Below, piece after piece: positions 1-9,165 of a stretch of 64,000 nucleotides of DNA; the first letter of the stretch is position 1; every line of letters begins with the position of its first letter. The stretch comes from Anaerolinea sp. (GTDB taxonomy: Bacteria > Chloroflexota > Anaerolineae > Aggregatilineales > UBA2796). The stretch spans positions 26,774-90,773 of the forward strand of contig JACSRJ010000157.1 of the NCBI GenBank assembly GCA_014879835.1, given 5' to 3'. Both the position numbers and the translations under genes were made by a program. The notes beneath the pieces are model-generated. The model was not told the origin of the DNA and ran no database searches. It was given only the letters and a program-made list of their open reading frames with translations.

Positions 1-5
1 TTCGG

Positions 6-11
6 TATAAT
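6..11 (+). promoter_or_regulatory. -10 box, probable promoter of the radical SAM gene
   Basis: A perfect TATAAT lies about 100 bases upstream of the first gene. Its -35 element would fall outside the window, so only half of the promoter can be judged. Confidence 0.35.
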
Positions 12-110
12 GTCACATATCCTTTATCTTACCCTATTTTTGAGCTTAATAGATTTAGCCCGATTTATTCAACAATGGTCGCTGTTAACGGTATGTATGG
101 GGCGTGAGAA

Positions 111-2036
111 ATGTCAGACACTCAACAAATCGAACAAAGGCTGGAGCGCATCCTCCTCAAGGTGACCAAACCGGGGCGGTATGTGGGTGGTGAGTATAAC
201 AGTGTGGTTAAGGATTGGTCCGCGGTACCTTTTCGGGCCGCCCTTGCCTTCCCCGATGTCTATGATATTGGCATGTCCAATCTGGGATTGATGATCCTCT
301 ACGATATTTACAACCAACAGCCTGATATGCTTGCCGAACGGGTTTTCAGTCCGTGGGTGGACATGGAAGAAGCAATGCGGCGCGATTCCGTGCCGCTTTA
401 CAGTCTAGAGAGTAAACATCCCATTCGGGATTTTGATCTTTTAGGAATCAGCCTGCCTTATGAACAGCTTTTCACCAATGCCCTCAATCTTCTTGATCTG
501 TCAGGGATGCCAGTGCGCACGGCGGATCGGGATGAGACTTACCCTTTGGTGATCGCGGGCGGACATGCTTGCTACAACCCCGAACCGATGGCCGCGTTTA
601 TTGATGCTTTTGTGATCGGCGAGGGCGAGGAGATCATCCTCGATATTGCCCGCACCCTGATGCGCACTAAAGGGCAACCTCGACATGAGCAGCTTCGCCA
701 ACTGGCCAAGATTGAGGGGCTGTATGTCCCGGCGCTCTACGAAGTCTCGTACCATCCCGATGGTACGGTTCAGGCGGTGAAGCCAACTGTGCCTGAGGCA
801 CCCGCTAAAGTCCTGAAGCGCATTGTGCCCATCCTGCCACCTCCATTCACCGGCTTTTTAGTGCCCAATGTGGATACCGTCCACAACCGTGCCCCCATTG
901 AGATTATGCGCGGTTGTACCAGAGGCTGCCGCTTCTGTCATGCGGGTATGGTCACCCGCCCAGTGCGCGAACGGAGGGTTGAGGAAGTGGTTGCGGCAGT
1001 TGAGGAGATCGTCAAAAACACCGGTTTTGAAGAGATTGGGCTGCTCAGTCTGTCCTCATCAGATTACACCGGGGTTAAAGAACTGGTCAAGGCCATTGGT
1101 GAACGTTGGGGCGCACAAGGCTTGAGTATTAGTTTGCCGAGCTTGCGGATCGAAAGCATGAGCGCTGATTTGATGGATGCGCTCCGCGACACCCGTCGCG
1201 GCGGATTCACCCTTGCCCCGGAAGCTGCCACTGAGAAGATGCGCGACATCATCAACAAGTATGTGCCCGACATTCAGGTGCTGGAAACAGCTCACGAAAT
1301 TTATAAACGCGGTTGGCGCACAATCAAACTCTATTTCATGATCGGGCATCCCAGCGAAACCCTCGAAGATGTGCAGGCGATCATCGACCTCTCAAAAGCA
1401 GTCCTGCATGAAGGGCGCAAGATTCACGGCAATAAGGCAACCGTCAATGTAGGGGTCAGCACCTTCATCCCCAAACCGCATACCCCTTTTCAGTGGGTCA
1501 GTGTGGATACCCTCGATCAGATTCACGCCAAACAGCGCCTGCTCAAGGATCAGGTGCGGGGGAATGGGCTGCATCTGCGCTGGAACAATCCCAAAGATAC
1601 CCTCTTTGAAGCATTCCTTGCCCGAGGTGACCGCCGCCTGAGTGCAGTCATCGAATACGCATGGAAACACGGTGCAAAATTTGATGCTTGGCAGGATCAA
1701 TTCCGCTTTGAGCTATGGCAAGAAGCGATGAGCGTGTGTGGGCTGTCAATGGACTTTTACACCCATCGTGCGCGCTCTGTTGACGAGGTCTTCCCATGGG
1801 ATCACATTGATGCAGCGGTCAAAAAGAAATTCCTGATCGAGGATTATCTCATGTCCCAGCGAGGCGAAACCCGGGTGGACTGCCGTAATCAGTGCTTCGC
1901 CTGCGGTATCCTACCCAAGTTCAGCCAGACCCGAATGAATACCCCTGCCGAGGCGTGGGAGTGCCCACCCATTGTGCCCAGACACCTTCGGGGGAAAGAC
2001 CTCGGTGAGGTCATCCCCCTTGGCACGACCGGGTAG
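111..2036 (+). CDS. B12-binding-domain radical SAM protein (TIGR03960-like)
   Basis: A 641-residue protein with an N-terminal cobalamin-binding-like Rossmann region (about residues 30-200, DVYDIGMSNLG) followed by a radical SAM core. The SAM cluster cysteines are Cys269, Cys273 and Cys276 in a CxxxCxxC motif (GCTRGCRFC), and a cysteine-rich stretch near the C-terminus (CRNQCFACG) may bind a second cluster. Architecture and length match the TIGR03960 family, whose substrate is not established; I do not assign a reaction. In many bacteria the next gene encodes a DUF2344 partner, but here the neighbour is a convergent rimO and no DUF2344 gene is present. The ATG is preceded by a purine-rich GGGGCGTGAGAA. 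Confidence 0.85.
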   Translation: MSDTQQIEQRLERILLKVTKPGRYVGGEYNSVVKDWSAVPFRAALAFPDVYDIGMSNLGLMILYDIYNQQPDMLAERVFSPWVDMEEAMRRDSVPLYSLESKHPIRDFDLLGISLPYEQLFTNALNLLDLSGMPVRTADRDETYPLVIAGGHACYNPEPMAAFIDAFVIGEGEEIILDIARTLMRTKGQPRHEQLRQLAKIEGLYVPALYEVSYHPDGTVQAVKPTVPEAPAKVLKRIVPILPPPFTGFLVPNVDTVHNRAPIEIMRGCTRGCRFCHAGMVTRPVRERRVEEVVAAVEEIVKNTGFEEIGLLSLSSSDYTGVKELVKAIGERWGAQGLSISLPSLRIESMSADLMDALRDTRRGGFTLAPEAATEKMRDIINKYVPDIQVLETAHEIYKRGWRTIKLYFMIGHPSETLEDVQAIIDLSKAVLHEGRKIHGNKATVNVGVSTFIPKPHTPFQWVSVDTLDQIHAKQRLLKDQVRGNGLHLRWNNPKDTLFEAFLARGDRRLSAVIEYAWKHGAKFDAWQDQFRFELWQEAMSVCGLSMDFYTHRARSVDEVFPWDHIDAAVKKKFLIEDYLMSQRGETRVDCRNQCFACGILPKFSQTRMNTPAEAWECPPIVPRHLRGKDLGEVIPLGTTG

Positions 2037-2067
2037 GTTTGCCCGAACAGCCGGGAACTTAAGTCCG

Positions 2068-3435
2068 TTAGCGGATTTGGATAGGGGTATTAGTCTCGAC
2101 GGTGCCTACGAGATCGTAGTTCATCGCCCCTGTGATGCGCACCGGAATGATGGGACGTCCCGGTGGGGTATCGCCTTCAACAATCACATAACCATCCACT
2201 TCAGGGGCATCCCGATAGCTGCGCGCTACGGTTAGACCATCCCCCTGTCCGTCGATGATCACATCGAGGGTTTTGCCCACCATCGCTTGATTCTTAGCAA
2301 GGCTGATCCCCTGCTGAAGACTCATCAGGGCTTCACGGCGCTCCTCTTTGACCGATTCAGGCAGGTGGCTTTCCTGCTCTGCGGAAGGGGTGTTCTCCTC
2401 GTAGCTGTAGGTGAAGGCTCCCACCCGATCAAACTCCATGTCACGAACAAAAGTGAGCAGTTCTTCAAATTCCTGATCGGTCTCACCGGGATAACCCACA
2501 ATAAAGGTGGTGCGGATGGCCATATCAGGCATGGCACTGCGCATCTTGGCGATGGTCTCGTAGCACCACTCAATATTGGCTGGTCGGCGCATCCGTTTTA
2601 AGACACTTCGACTGCCATGTTGTAGGGGAATATCAAGATAGTGCAGCACTTGAGGACGGCTGGCCATGACTTCGATCAACCGATCCGTCACCGCACCCGG
2701 ATAGGCATACATGATCCGCATCCACGGGATCGAAGTCTCGGTTGCGAGTCGATCCAACAGGTGGGCCAACCCATCTTTGATCCCTAAATCGTGCCCATAA
2801 TCGGTGGAGTCCTGCGCGATCAGAATCAGTTCTTGTACCCCACGCTCCGTAAGAGTCCGGACTTCATGCACCACGGAATCAGGGTGACGACTGACCGCGG
2901 TACCTTTGATCAGGGGGATGGCGCAAAAGGCGCAGGGACGACGGCAGCCATCAGCAATCTTGAGGTAGGCGCTGTGCCCTTGCACGGACGCACGCACCGC
3001 GCCTCGTTCGTCACTGCCAACAGTGACCGCTTCAGTGGGCAGATGATAAAGCGGTTCCGGGTGTTTTCGCTGCCGCAGCTTGGAGATCAAATCCACAATA
3101 TCCATCCAGCGTCGGGTTCCGATCACCCCATCCAAGCCCGGTACTTTTTGTACCAATTCATGTCCATAACGCTGGGCCATGCACCCCGCTGCGATCAACA
3201 GTTGATCTCGCTTCTTGCGTGTGGCTAAATCCTGCAGGGCGCGCACACTCTCATCTTTGGCAGCATTGATGAACCCGCAAGTATTCACGATCAAGACTTC
3301 GGCCCGGCGCGAATCGTCAATAGGATACATCCCCGCCTGATCCAATAATTGAGCCATACTCTCGGAGTCAACCGTATTTTTTGAGCAGCCCAGCGACAGC
3401 AAGTAGTAAGCGTTCTTACGTTTTGTTACACTCAT
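2068..3435 (-). CDS. rimO: Ribosomal protein S12 methylthiotransferase RimO
   Basis: RimO methylthiolates an aspartate of ribosomal protein S12 using S-adenosylmethionine and two [4Fe-4S] clusters. The 455-residue product has the three domains of the family in order: the N-terminal UPF0004 domain with cysteines in LGCSKN, NTCGF and AGCMAQ, the radical SAM core with CRRPCAFC (CxxxCxxC), and a C-terminal TRAM domain (about residues 385-455). The sequence LSLGCSKNTVDSE and the absence of extra MiaB-type features favour RimO over MiaB. The gene faces the upstream radical SAM gene across a 31-base gap. An AGGGA about 11 bases upstream serves as RBS, so its leader must lie under the apparent start of the divergent neighbour. 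Confidence 0.93.
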   Translation of the reverse strand: MSVTKRKNAYYLLSLGCSKNTVDSESMAQLLDQAGMYPIDDSRRAEVLIVNTCGFINAAKDESVRALQDLATRKKRDQLLIAAGCMAQRYGHELVQKVPGLDGVIGTRRWMDIVDLISKLRQRKHPEPLYHLPTEAVTVGSDERGAVRASVQGHSAYLKIADGCRRPCAFCAIPLIKGTAVSRHPDSVVHEVRTLTERGVQELILIAQDSTDYGHDLGIKDGLAHLLDRLATETSIPWMRIMYAYPGAVTDRLIEVMASRPQVLHYLDIPLQHGSRSVLKRMRRPANIEWCYETIAKMRSAMPDMAIRTTFIVGYPGETDQEFEELLTFVRDMEFDRVGAFTYSYEENTPSAEQESHLPESVKEERREALMSLQQGISLAKNQAMVGKTLDVIIDGQGDGLTVARSYRDAPEVDGYVIVEGDTPPGRPIIPVRITGAMNYDLVGTVETNTPIQIR

Positions 3436-3515
3436 AGATGATCAGTCCCTACAACATCGGCTGCATTAGTGTATTCGATGCAACGCAAACTGTACAGTGT
3501 TCGGAGGGTAACATC

Positions 3516-4163
3516 ATTTACGAAGATATTGCTAAAGACCGAATTTTGGAGACTGAAAATTTAACAGATGCCCTCGATGGCGACTCCGCCAACTGGCTCA
3601 TTGATTGGGCAGTGGCGCAGATCCCTGTTTTGCTCCGCGATGTGACCGATGAAGCTGCCGCTAATGAGATCATCTATAACCTGATGCAGACCATGCGCTC
3701 CCTAAACGGTTTGGGTGCGGATGCGGCCGAACTTCCCGCAGTCGACCTCATTGAATCCGTGCGTGAGTTCAGTATCCGTTTTGGCACGGTCAATAAAGCT
3801 GCGCTGGTCTTAGATGAAGATCGCATCCGTCAAACAGCCGAGCAGATCGCGGGTAAACCCCCATTGGAGAGTCTGCCTTATCTGGTCAACCTGATCAAAC
3901 CTGCTGCGATCACCCCTGCGGCTGAGGTGCAACCTTCGTCTGGGGAGTCAGTTTCTGCTCCTATCAATCCACTAGCGGCTTTGATGAACGCCGTTTCCGA
4001 GACTGTAACGGAGATGAAAAGCGCCGAGAGTACTGAAGCCACCTCCGTGCCCTCTGAAGGGTTAACCACTGATCTCGCCGATTCCGGTTCAGCTACGGGG
4101 ACACAAGGCTTAAGTGCTGGTTCCTCAGCCGAAACCGAATCAGGCACACTCAAACAGGGATAA
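3516..4163 (+). CDS. Unrecognised protein, probable ATT (or ATC) start
   Basis: I do not recognise this protein. It has a helical, acidic N-terminal part of about 120 residues (DWAVAQIPVLLRD, NLMQTMRSLNG) and a low-complexity Ala/Ser/Thr/Glu C-terminal third that looks disordered; there is no signal peptide or membrane segment. The frame is open from an ATG at 3438, but that codon sits 3 bases from the divergent rimO start, has no RBS and would cover the rimO leader. A strong GGAGG at 3503-3507 is followed by in-frame ATC (3513) and ATT (3516) at spacings of 5 and 8 bases, with no ATG/GTG/TTG nearby; the next in-frame TTG (3546) has no RBS. A rare ATT start is therefore proposed. Codon use matches the neighbours. 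It may be co-transcribed with the PLD gene 32 bases downstream. Confidence 0.6.
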   Translation: MYEDIAKDRILETENLTDALDGDSANWLIDWAVAQIPVLLRDVTDEAAANEIIYNLMQTMRSLNGLGADAAELPAVDLIESVREFSIRFGTVNKAALVLDEDRIRQTAEQIAGKPPLESLPYLVNLIKPAAITPAAEVQPSSGESVSAPINPLAALMNAVSETVTEMKSAESTEATSVPSEGLTTDLADSGSATGTQGLSAGSSAETESGTLKQG

Positions 4164-4195
4164 CCCTTTTTAAAACATCAAGGAATAAATTGATC

Positions 4196-5404
4196 ATGCT
4201 TCAACATCTCTCTCAAAAGGGCAGTGCCACTCAAAATCTGATCTGGATCGGTGTGTTGGGGCTGCTTTTGGTTGTGGTAGGGTGTCAACCATCTACTCCT
4301 GCTGCTACGCCCGTACCACCGACGATAACGCCCTTTCCTACCACAGCGCCTGTGGCCACAAATGTTCCGGGGGTCACCCCTCAGCCAACCCCACCAACGG
4401 TTGATTGGCTCAACGTCTATTTCACCGATGCCAGCTTGATCAACGCGGATCGAAGCAACGGCTTTGATCAAGTGGTGGTTCAAGCAATTAACGAAGCCCA
4501 GAGCGAGATCGATATTGCCTCGTTCGACTTTAACCTGAAGTCTGTGGTTGATGCGTTGATCGCAGCCCAAAAACGGGGTGTCAAAGTGCGTTTGGTTCTG
4601 GATTTAAAGAACGGTAGCACCACGGTTCGGGCCAGCGCTTCCCAGAAGATCGAAGCCTACGATGCCATCGCGGCCCTAGACAAGGCCAAAATCCCCTACG
4701 TTGATGGTGGGCGGAGCAGCGGGCTGATGCACAACAAGATTGTCATCTTGGATCGCAAGACCCTGTTCATCGGCTCTTGGAACCTATCCTTCAATGACAC
4801 CTTCAAAAACGACAACAACGTCCTGCGCATCAGTGATCCCTTGCTCATCGCCAATTATCAGGCGAAGTTTAATGAGATGTTCTTGGAGAAACGTTTCGGG
4901 CGACAGGCAAAAGTAGGCGCACTCCAGCCCAGCATGACTGTTCAGGGCACAGCTATTGAAATGTACTTTGCGCCTATTGATGATGTAATGAGTAAGGTGA
5001 TCGCAGAAGTGCAAAAGTCACGGCGCTCCGTCCGCTTCATGATCTTCACCTTCACCTATCCCGAGCTGACGGCGGCCATGATCGAGCGATTTCAGAAAGG
5101 CGTCACGGTGGAAGGGGTGATCGAGAACCGAGGCGCGTCTCAAGGGGCGCTGCCGGAATTGTTTTGCGCCAAAATCCCGGTGAAGCGTGAAGCGGGTGGC
5201 GGCACCATGCACCACAAAGTCTTGATCATCGATAACCAGACCGTGATCACCGGATCATTCAACTTTACCAAGTCCGCCACAACCCAAAACGATGAGAATC
5301 TGATCATCATCCGCAACCCCCGGGTGGTCTCTCTGTACCTCAAAGAATTTCAACGGATCATGTCTCGTTCACTTGAACCTACCGGGATCGAGTGCAGTCA
5401 GTAG
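4196..5404 (+). CDS. Phospholipase D-like lipoprotein
   Basis: A 402-residue secreted member of the phospholipase D superfamily with two HKD motifs: HNK...D at residue 179 (MHNKIVILD, then GSWN) and HHK...D at residue 339 (MHHKVLIID, then GSFN). Two HKD motifs form one active site that cleaves phosphodiesters in lipids or, in Nuc-type members, nucleic acids. The N-terminus has a hydrophobic segment ending in a lipobox-like VVGC, followed by a Pro/Thr-rich spacer (about 40 residues), so the enzyme is probably lipid-anchored outside the membrane. The ATG at 4196 or a TTG at 4190 could start it; AAGGA at 4180-4184 fits either. Which phosphodiester it cleaves cannot be told. Confidence 0.85.
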   Translation: MLQHLSQKGSATQNLIWIGVLGLLLVVVGCQPSTPAATPVPPTITPFPTTAPVATNVPGVTPQPTPPTVDWLNVYFTDASLINADRSNGFDQVVVQAINEAQSEIDIASFDFNLKSVVDALIAAQKRGVKVRLVLDLKNGSTTVRASASQKIEAYDAIAALDKAKIPYVDGGRSSGLMHNKIVILDRKTLFIGSWNLSFNDTFKNDNNVLRISDPLLIANYQAKFNEMFLEKRFGRQAKVGALQPSMTVQGTAIEMYFAPIDDVMSKVIAEVQKSRRSVRFMIFTFTYPELTAAMIERFQKGVTVEGVIENRGASQGALPELFCAKIPVKREAGGGTMHHKVLIIDNQTVITGSFNFTKSATTQNDENLIIIRNPRVVSLYLKEFQRIMSRSLEPTGIECSQ

Positions 5405-5405
5405 G

Positions 5406-5445
5406 GATCAATGGTGAGGGTTGGTAGTGCCACCCTCACCGTTGA
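5406..5445. terminator. Bidirectional hairpin between convergent genes
   Basis: ATCAA-T-GGTGAGGGT pairs with ACCCTCACC-G-TTGAT around a 10-base loop. The right arm contains the stop codon of the minus-strand GT9 gene, so the same hairpin can end both the PLD and the GT9 transcripts. Confidence 0.7.
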
Positions 5446-6518
5446 TGCAGCAAAGACTGAGCCGCTTCAAATGCCTCGGAGACACTGATCCCATCCCGCT
5501 CCCAGTCAAAAGTGAGCGGGATGCCCGCGCTCACCCCTTCAGGGGGCAGGTCAATGGGACGCCATACCGCCCGTGCTTGATCAGGGGGTACAAAAGGCGC
5601 ATATCGTCGGGGGTCGGAAGGCCCAAAAATCATCAGCACTTTTGCCCCAGAGGCTGCGGCCAGATGTCCCACCCCATTATCATTGCCTATATAGAGAGCT
5701 GCATGAACGGCCAGTGCCCCAATCTGGCGCAGAGTAAGTTTCTCACTCAGATCGATCACTTTTGCAGCCTCCAAGTGCGTTTTGAGGACGCTGATCGCCT
5801 CTTGATCGCTGGCTGCGCCCACTATGACGATCTGAGCGCCTTCTAAAGCAACCTCGATCTGCTTCACCAAAGCGGCCATCAGCGGTGGGGGGTAACGTTT
5901 CTGAACCATGCTCATGCCAGCGTTGACCCCGCCTCCCGGATGTACCATCAGGAAGCGCCCCGGCGTAAGCTGATGGCTGCTCAGGAGGGTGGTCGCAGTG
6001 GCAGCCGCTTCAGGTGGAGGGGGGGCATACGACCAGACCCCTTCCACATCAATCCCCAATGCACGTCCTATATCAAGGTATATCTCCGACTCATGCCGAA
6101 TCTGTTGGGGATCGATATGAGCCGGATAATTGTAACTAAAACCACGTCCAGCGCTGTCCAGACCGGCGCGATGCGGGATATAGGCCATCAGAGGCACAAC
6201 CGCTAACAAACGGGAGCGATCAGGCACCACGATCAAATCATAGTGCCCTCGGCGAAGCGCCCAGACAAGTCTAACCAACGGTTTGGCTCGACTGGCAGGG
6301 TTAGCAAGCTTCCCAGTAGGAATCAATGCGTGCAGGGCGGGGTGTCCCTCCAGCGCGCCTGCCGCGGGGGTGCTTACGGCCCAATCAATGAGCGCTTCGG
6401 GGTAAGCGCGTCGCAGGGCCATCAAGAGTGGGGTTGCAAAGATCACATCCCCAATGCAGCATGGTTTGAGGATCACGATTCGGGCAAAAGGACCCGCTTG
6501 GACTGGAGAAGAAGACAT
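5436..6518 (-). CDS. Glycosyltransferase family 9 (heptosyltransferase-like)
   Basis: A 360-residue GT9-type enzyme: an N-terminal ARIVILKPCCIGDVIFATPL segment typical of ADP-heptose:LPS heptosyltransferases, a HPGGG motif in the linker region, and a C-terminal nucleotide-binding half with GNDNGVGHLAAASGAKV and FGPSDPRRYAP. The family transfers heptose or related sugars to envelope glycans; the donor here is unknown, and nothing else in the window makes ADP-heptose. The start was moved from 6599 to the ATG at 6518, because the longer frame would overlap the upstream GT87-like gene by 77 bases whereas this start follows its stop by 4 bases. The pair is probably translationally coupled. Confidence 0.85.
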   Translation of the reverse strand: MSSSPVQAGPFARIVILKPCCIGDVIFATPLLMALRRAYPEALIDWAVSTPAAGALEGHPALHALIPTGKLANPASRAKPLVRLVWALRRGHYDLIVVPDRSRLLAVVPLMAYIPHRAGLDSAGRGFSYNYPAHIDPQQIRHESEIYLDIGRALGIDVEGVWSYAPPPPEAAATATTLLSSHQLTPGRFLMVHPGGGVNAGMSMVQKRYPPPLMAALVKQIEVALEGAQIVIVGAASDQEAISVLKTHLEAAKVIDLSEKLTLRQIGALAVHAALYIGNDNGVGHLAAASGAKVLMIFGPSDPRRYAPFVPPDQARAVWRPIDLPPEGVSAGIPLTFDWERDGISVSEAFEAAQSLLHQR

Positions 6519-6522
6519 TTGG

Positions 6523-7836
6523 TTAAGCAACCTCTGAAACGGGCTTACGGGGGGTTGAGACGCGCAGACGTCGATAGAGTTCAAAAGCCAATCCTGCAAG
6601 CATTAGGGTGCGAAGCGAGACCAGCGCTACCCACAAAGGGAAGGTCTGTGGGCTGAACATCCCGGTAGAGCGGTCAATACCGTAAGAGAACAGCAGGGGA
6701 AATTCCGCCAGACCCACAATGCCGAGGGTAACGCAGAACAACACCCCGCGTCCGTTGGGCATACACAAGAGGATTAGTGGGAAAAGGGTCACCTGCCACT
6801 GGGGACTCCACCCCTGAGACCATAAAAAGAAGATCACCACGGTAATCGTGGTGAACAAGACGAAACCCATCTCATCCCGACGCCGTGTGCGGACGTACAC
6901 CCACAAGCCGATCCCCCCGAACACGATCCCCCGCAGCCACCACGGAACTACGGAAGGATTGCCCTGAAGCTGATAGGCCGCGGCCGGATCGCGGTGGTCG
7001 GGGTCAAGCAGTCCCGTCGCCTGATTGCCATCGATTACTGCCCAGATGGTTTGATACGAGGCTTTGTTGAACTGCACCATCAACGAACCCATGCCAAATT
7101 CACGGTTTAGAGCGATCATGCCTATGAAGGCCACAGCGGTAATCCCCACTGCGATCACACTGGTTCGGATTGCTTGGGCAGGGGTACGCATCCGCCACAC
7201 CGGAGCGAGCAGAATCAGGGGGAACAGTTTGGTGCAGGCCCCAAGGGCTGCGCCCAGTGCACCGCGCATGTCACGCCCTTCAACAAACCCCGTGAGGGAG
7301 AGCAAAACCGTGAAGGCAACCAGCGGCTCAAAGTTCCAAAATACATGGAGGAACGAGATTGGGATCAAGGCATACATCCACGACAACGCAATCCCCGTCA
7401 TCGGACCGTGAAGCCGCGTCCCAAGCCGCCGCAGTAAGAGCAGATTCAGAGCGTCAACGAGGATCATGACCATGGCCAGCAAGTTGGCATACACATTATA
7501 ACTACTGTAGCTCTGATCGCGGTCACTGATCAGGCTGTAGATGGTCAGTGAAAGGGTCGGGAAGACGGGCGGGAACTCGTACCAGTAATCGCGGTAAGGC
7601 AGCAGTCCTTGATCACTCCAGCGGGCCAGCCCGTAGTAGTACCAAAAATCGCCCGTAGAGGTGAGTCCCTGCTCCCGTATATTGGAGCCATCAGGCTCCA
7701 GCAGATCATAAGAAGCAGCCTCGGTGGTGGTTAAGTAGGGCTGATGGGCAAAGAGTGCCATCACCCGAAAGGTTACAAACAAAAACACCAAGATCATCCG
7801 GCTGGTGAGTAACGAAGGTAATCCTGTTTGCACCAT
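6523..7836 (-). CDS. GT87-like polytopic glycosyltransferase
   Basis: A roughly 437-residue integral membrane protein with about ten hydrophobic segments, resembling the GT87/DUF2029 polyprenyl-phosphate-mannose-dependent mannosyltransferases (GT-C fold). The first large extracytoplasmic loop carries acidic residues (TEAASYDLLEPDGSN, YRDYWYEFPPVFP), the usual place for GT-C catalytic acids. The ATG at 7836 follows AAGGGGG; an ATG at 7854 is also possible but would leave a leader of only about 10 bases after the TATAAT at 7871-7876. It sits directly upstream of the GT9 gene and divergent from dprA. A mannosyl donor would fit the GDP-mannose pathway gene at 9.2 kb, but this is inference. Confidence 0.72.
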   Translation of the reverse strand: MVQTGLPSLLTSRMILVFLFVTFRVMALFAHQPYLTTTEAASYDLLEPDGSNIREQGLTSTGDFWYYYGLARWSDQGLLPYRDYWYEFPPVFPTLSLTIYSLISDRDQSYSSYNVYANLLAMVMILVDALNLLLLRRLGTRLHGPMTGIALSWMYALIPISFLHVFWNFEPLVAFTVLLSLTGFVEGRDMRGALGAALGACTKLFPLILLAPVWRMRTPAQAIRTSVIAVGITAVAFIGMIALNREFGMGSLMVQFNKASYQTIWAVIDGNQATGLLDPDHRDPAAAYQLQGNPSVVPWWLRGIVFGGIGLWVYVRTRRRDEMGFVLFTTITVVIFFLWSQGWSPQWQVTLFPLILLCMPNGRGVLFCVTLGIVGLAEFPLLFSYGIDRSTGMFSPQTFPLWVALVSLRTLMLAGLAFELYRRLRVSTPRKPVSEVA

Positions 7837-7870
7837 TTCCCCCTTGCTGTACATTTCACCTACCTATCTG

Positions 7871-7876
7871 ATTATA
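7871..7876 (-). promoter_or_regulatory. -10 box of the GT87-GT9 operon
   Basis: A perfect TATAAT on the minus strand (attata on plus) 35 bases before the chosen start; no good -35 is visible 16-18 bases upstream. Confidence 0.4.
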
Positions 7877-7930
7877 GCCCATGCCACCTTACCAACAGGC
7901 AGAGGAAAGGGGTTCTCTGTGTCTACTCAC

Positions 7931-7959
7931 TTGACATCCCCTGCTGCTAGGGCTATTCT
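7931..7959 (+). promoter_or_regulatory. Sigma-70-type promoter of dprA
   Basis: TTGACA (7931-7936), a 17-base spacer, and TATTCT (7954-7959). It lies inside the longest open frame of dprA, which shows that the true start is downstream. Confidence 0.65.
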
Positions 7960-7987
7960 GTTGATCTTAAGGAAAGGGCTTGAATGC

Positions 7988-9124
7988 TTGTCAGAACGGG
8001 TCTATTGGGTTGGCTTAAGTCAGGTACCGGGGATCGGGGCGATTCGCCTGCGCGAGTTAGTTGCTCACTTTGGATCATCCCAAGCGGTTTGGAGTGCCCC
8101 ACTCAGCGCCCTTCGAGCCGCTGGACTTGACCTTCGGACTGCCACCACTCTGGTCGAATCCCGCCCCAAGTTTGATGAAGCAAAGATCTTCCACGCGATG
8201 GAACGAGCAGGCGTTCGAGCGGTGCTGTTTGATGATCCCGACTATCCACCCCTGCTCAAACTCATCTCCGATGCGCCCGCGGTGTTGTATGTGAAGGGCA
8301 CTTTATCCAACGCTGATCGGCGGGCAGTGGCTTTTTGTGGGACACGCACCGCCACTGAATACGGCAAAACCATGACCACCCGCCTCGTCGCACCACTCGC
8401 CGAATCCGGCATCCCAATTGTGAGCGGTTTGACCAGAGGTATTGACACCAGCGCGCACCTTGCTGCACTTGAAGCCAATGGTCGCACCATTGCGGTTCTT
8501 CCCGGCGGCTTGGACGTCTCGATTCCACCCGAAAGTCTCGCTTTGGCGGAGCGGATTGTGGCGCAAGGGGCATTGATCAGCGAATGCCCTTTGGGGGTAC
8601 CTGTTAAGCGTTTCAGTTTTACACCACGTGCCCGGTTGATCAGCGGTTTATCGTTGGCTGTGGTGATCGTTGAAGCAGGTGAAACCAGCGGCGCTCTTAA
8701 GACCGCTGATGCAGCTCTTGATCAGGGACGGGAGGTTTTTGCAGTACCGGGGAATGCGCTCTCGCCGTCAAGTGCAGGCACGAATATGCTCATTCAGGCA
8801 GGGGCAGGGGTGATCACCGATGCGGCGCACCTTCTAGAAGCGCTTAGCTTGCAGACCGATGTCCCCGCTTTGCCGCGCCCCCAGATCAAAGCAGTTGTGC
8901 CACCTTCCCCTATCAAGACACCGCCCCCTGTGGCATATCAACCGCAATCCGCAGGTGAAGCCGCTGTACTGCACCAACTGCGTCAGGGAGCGGCGCATAT
9001 TGATGATTTGGCACACGCCTGTTCCCTGCCCATCCATGAAATTACCAGCATCCTGACCGTGCTTGAACTGAACAATGTAGTAGAGCAGGTTGGGGTGTTG
9101 AAGTATGCAATTCACATCAGCTAA
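7988..9124 (+). CDS. dprA: DNA-processing protein DprA (DNA uptake)
   Basis: DprA binds incoming single-stranded DNA and loads RecA during natural transformation. The protein has an N-terminal helix-hairpin-helix (VPGIGAIRLRELVAHFG), the Rossmann-like DprA core (VAFCGTRTATEYG, SGLTRGIDTSAH, LPGGLD, EAGETSGALKTADAAL, VPGN) and a C-terminal winged helix (about the last 65 residues). The frame is open from 7805, but a promoter at 7931-7959 and an AAGGAAAGG at 7969-7977 place the start at the TTG at 7988 (MSERVYWVGLSQ), giving 378 residues, usual for the family. No other competence gene is in the window. Confidence 0.92.
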   Translation: MSERVYWVGLSQVPGIGAIRLRELVAHFGSSQAVWSAPLSALRAAGLDLRTATTLVESRPKFDEAKIFHAMERAGVRAVLFDDPDYPPLLKLISDAPAVLYVKGTLSNADRRAVAFCGTRTATEYGKTMTTRLVAPLAESGIPIVSGLTRGIDTSAHLAALEANGRTIAVLPGGLDVSIPPESLALAERIVAQGALISECPLGVPVKRFSFTPRARLISGLSLAVVIVEAGETSGALKTADAALDQGREVFAVPGNALSPSSAGTNMLIQAGAGVITDAAHLLEALSLQTDVPALPRPQIKAVVPPSPIKTPPPVAYQPQSAGEAAVLHQLRQGAAHIDDLAHACSLPIHEITSILTVLELNNVVEQVGVLKYAIHIS

Positions 9125-9165
9125 GGCAGAAAAAGGAAAGTAAAACATATGGTAGAGGTTAAACA

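Noticed and set aside
1972..2235. A plus-strand frame across the radical SAM/rimO junction
   Set aside because: It overlaps two well-supported genes and has no independent evidence.
4196..5404. Reading the PLD-like gene as a defence nuclease
   Set aside because: It has a lipoprotein signal, so the protein works outside the cell membrane, and no defence genes adjoin it.
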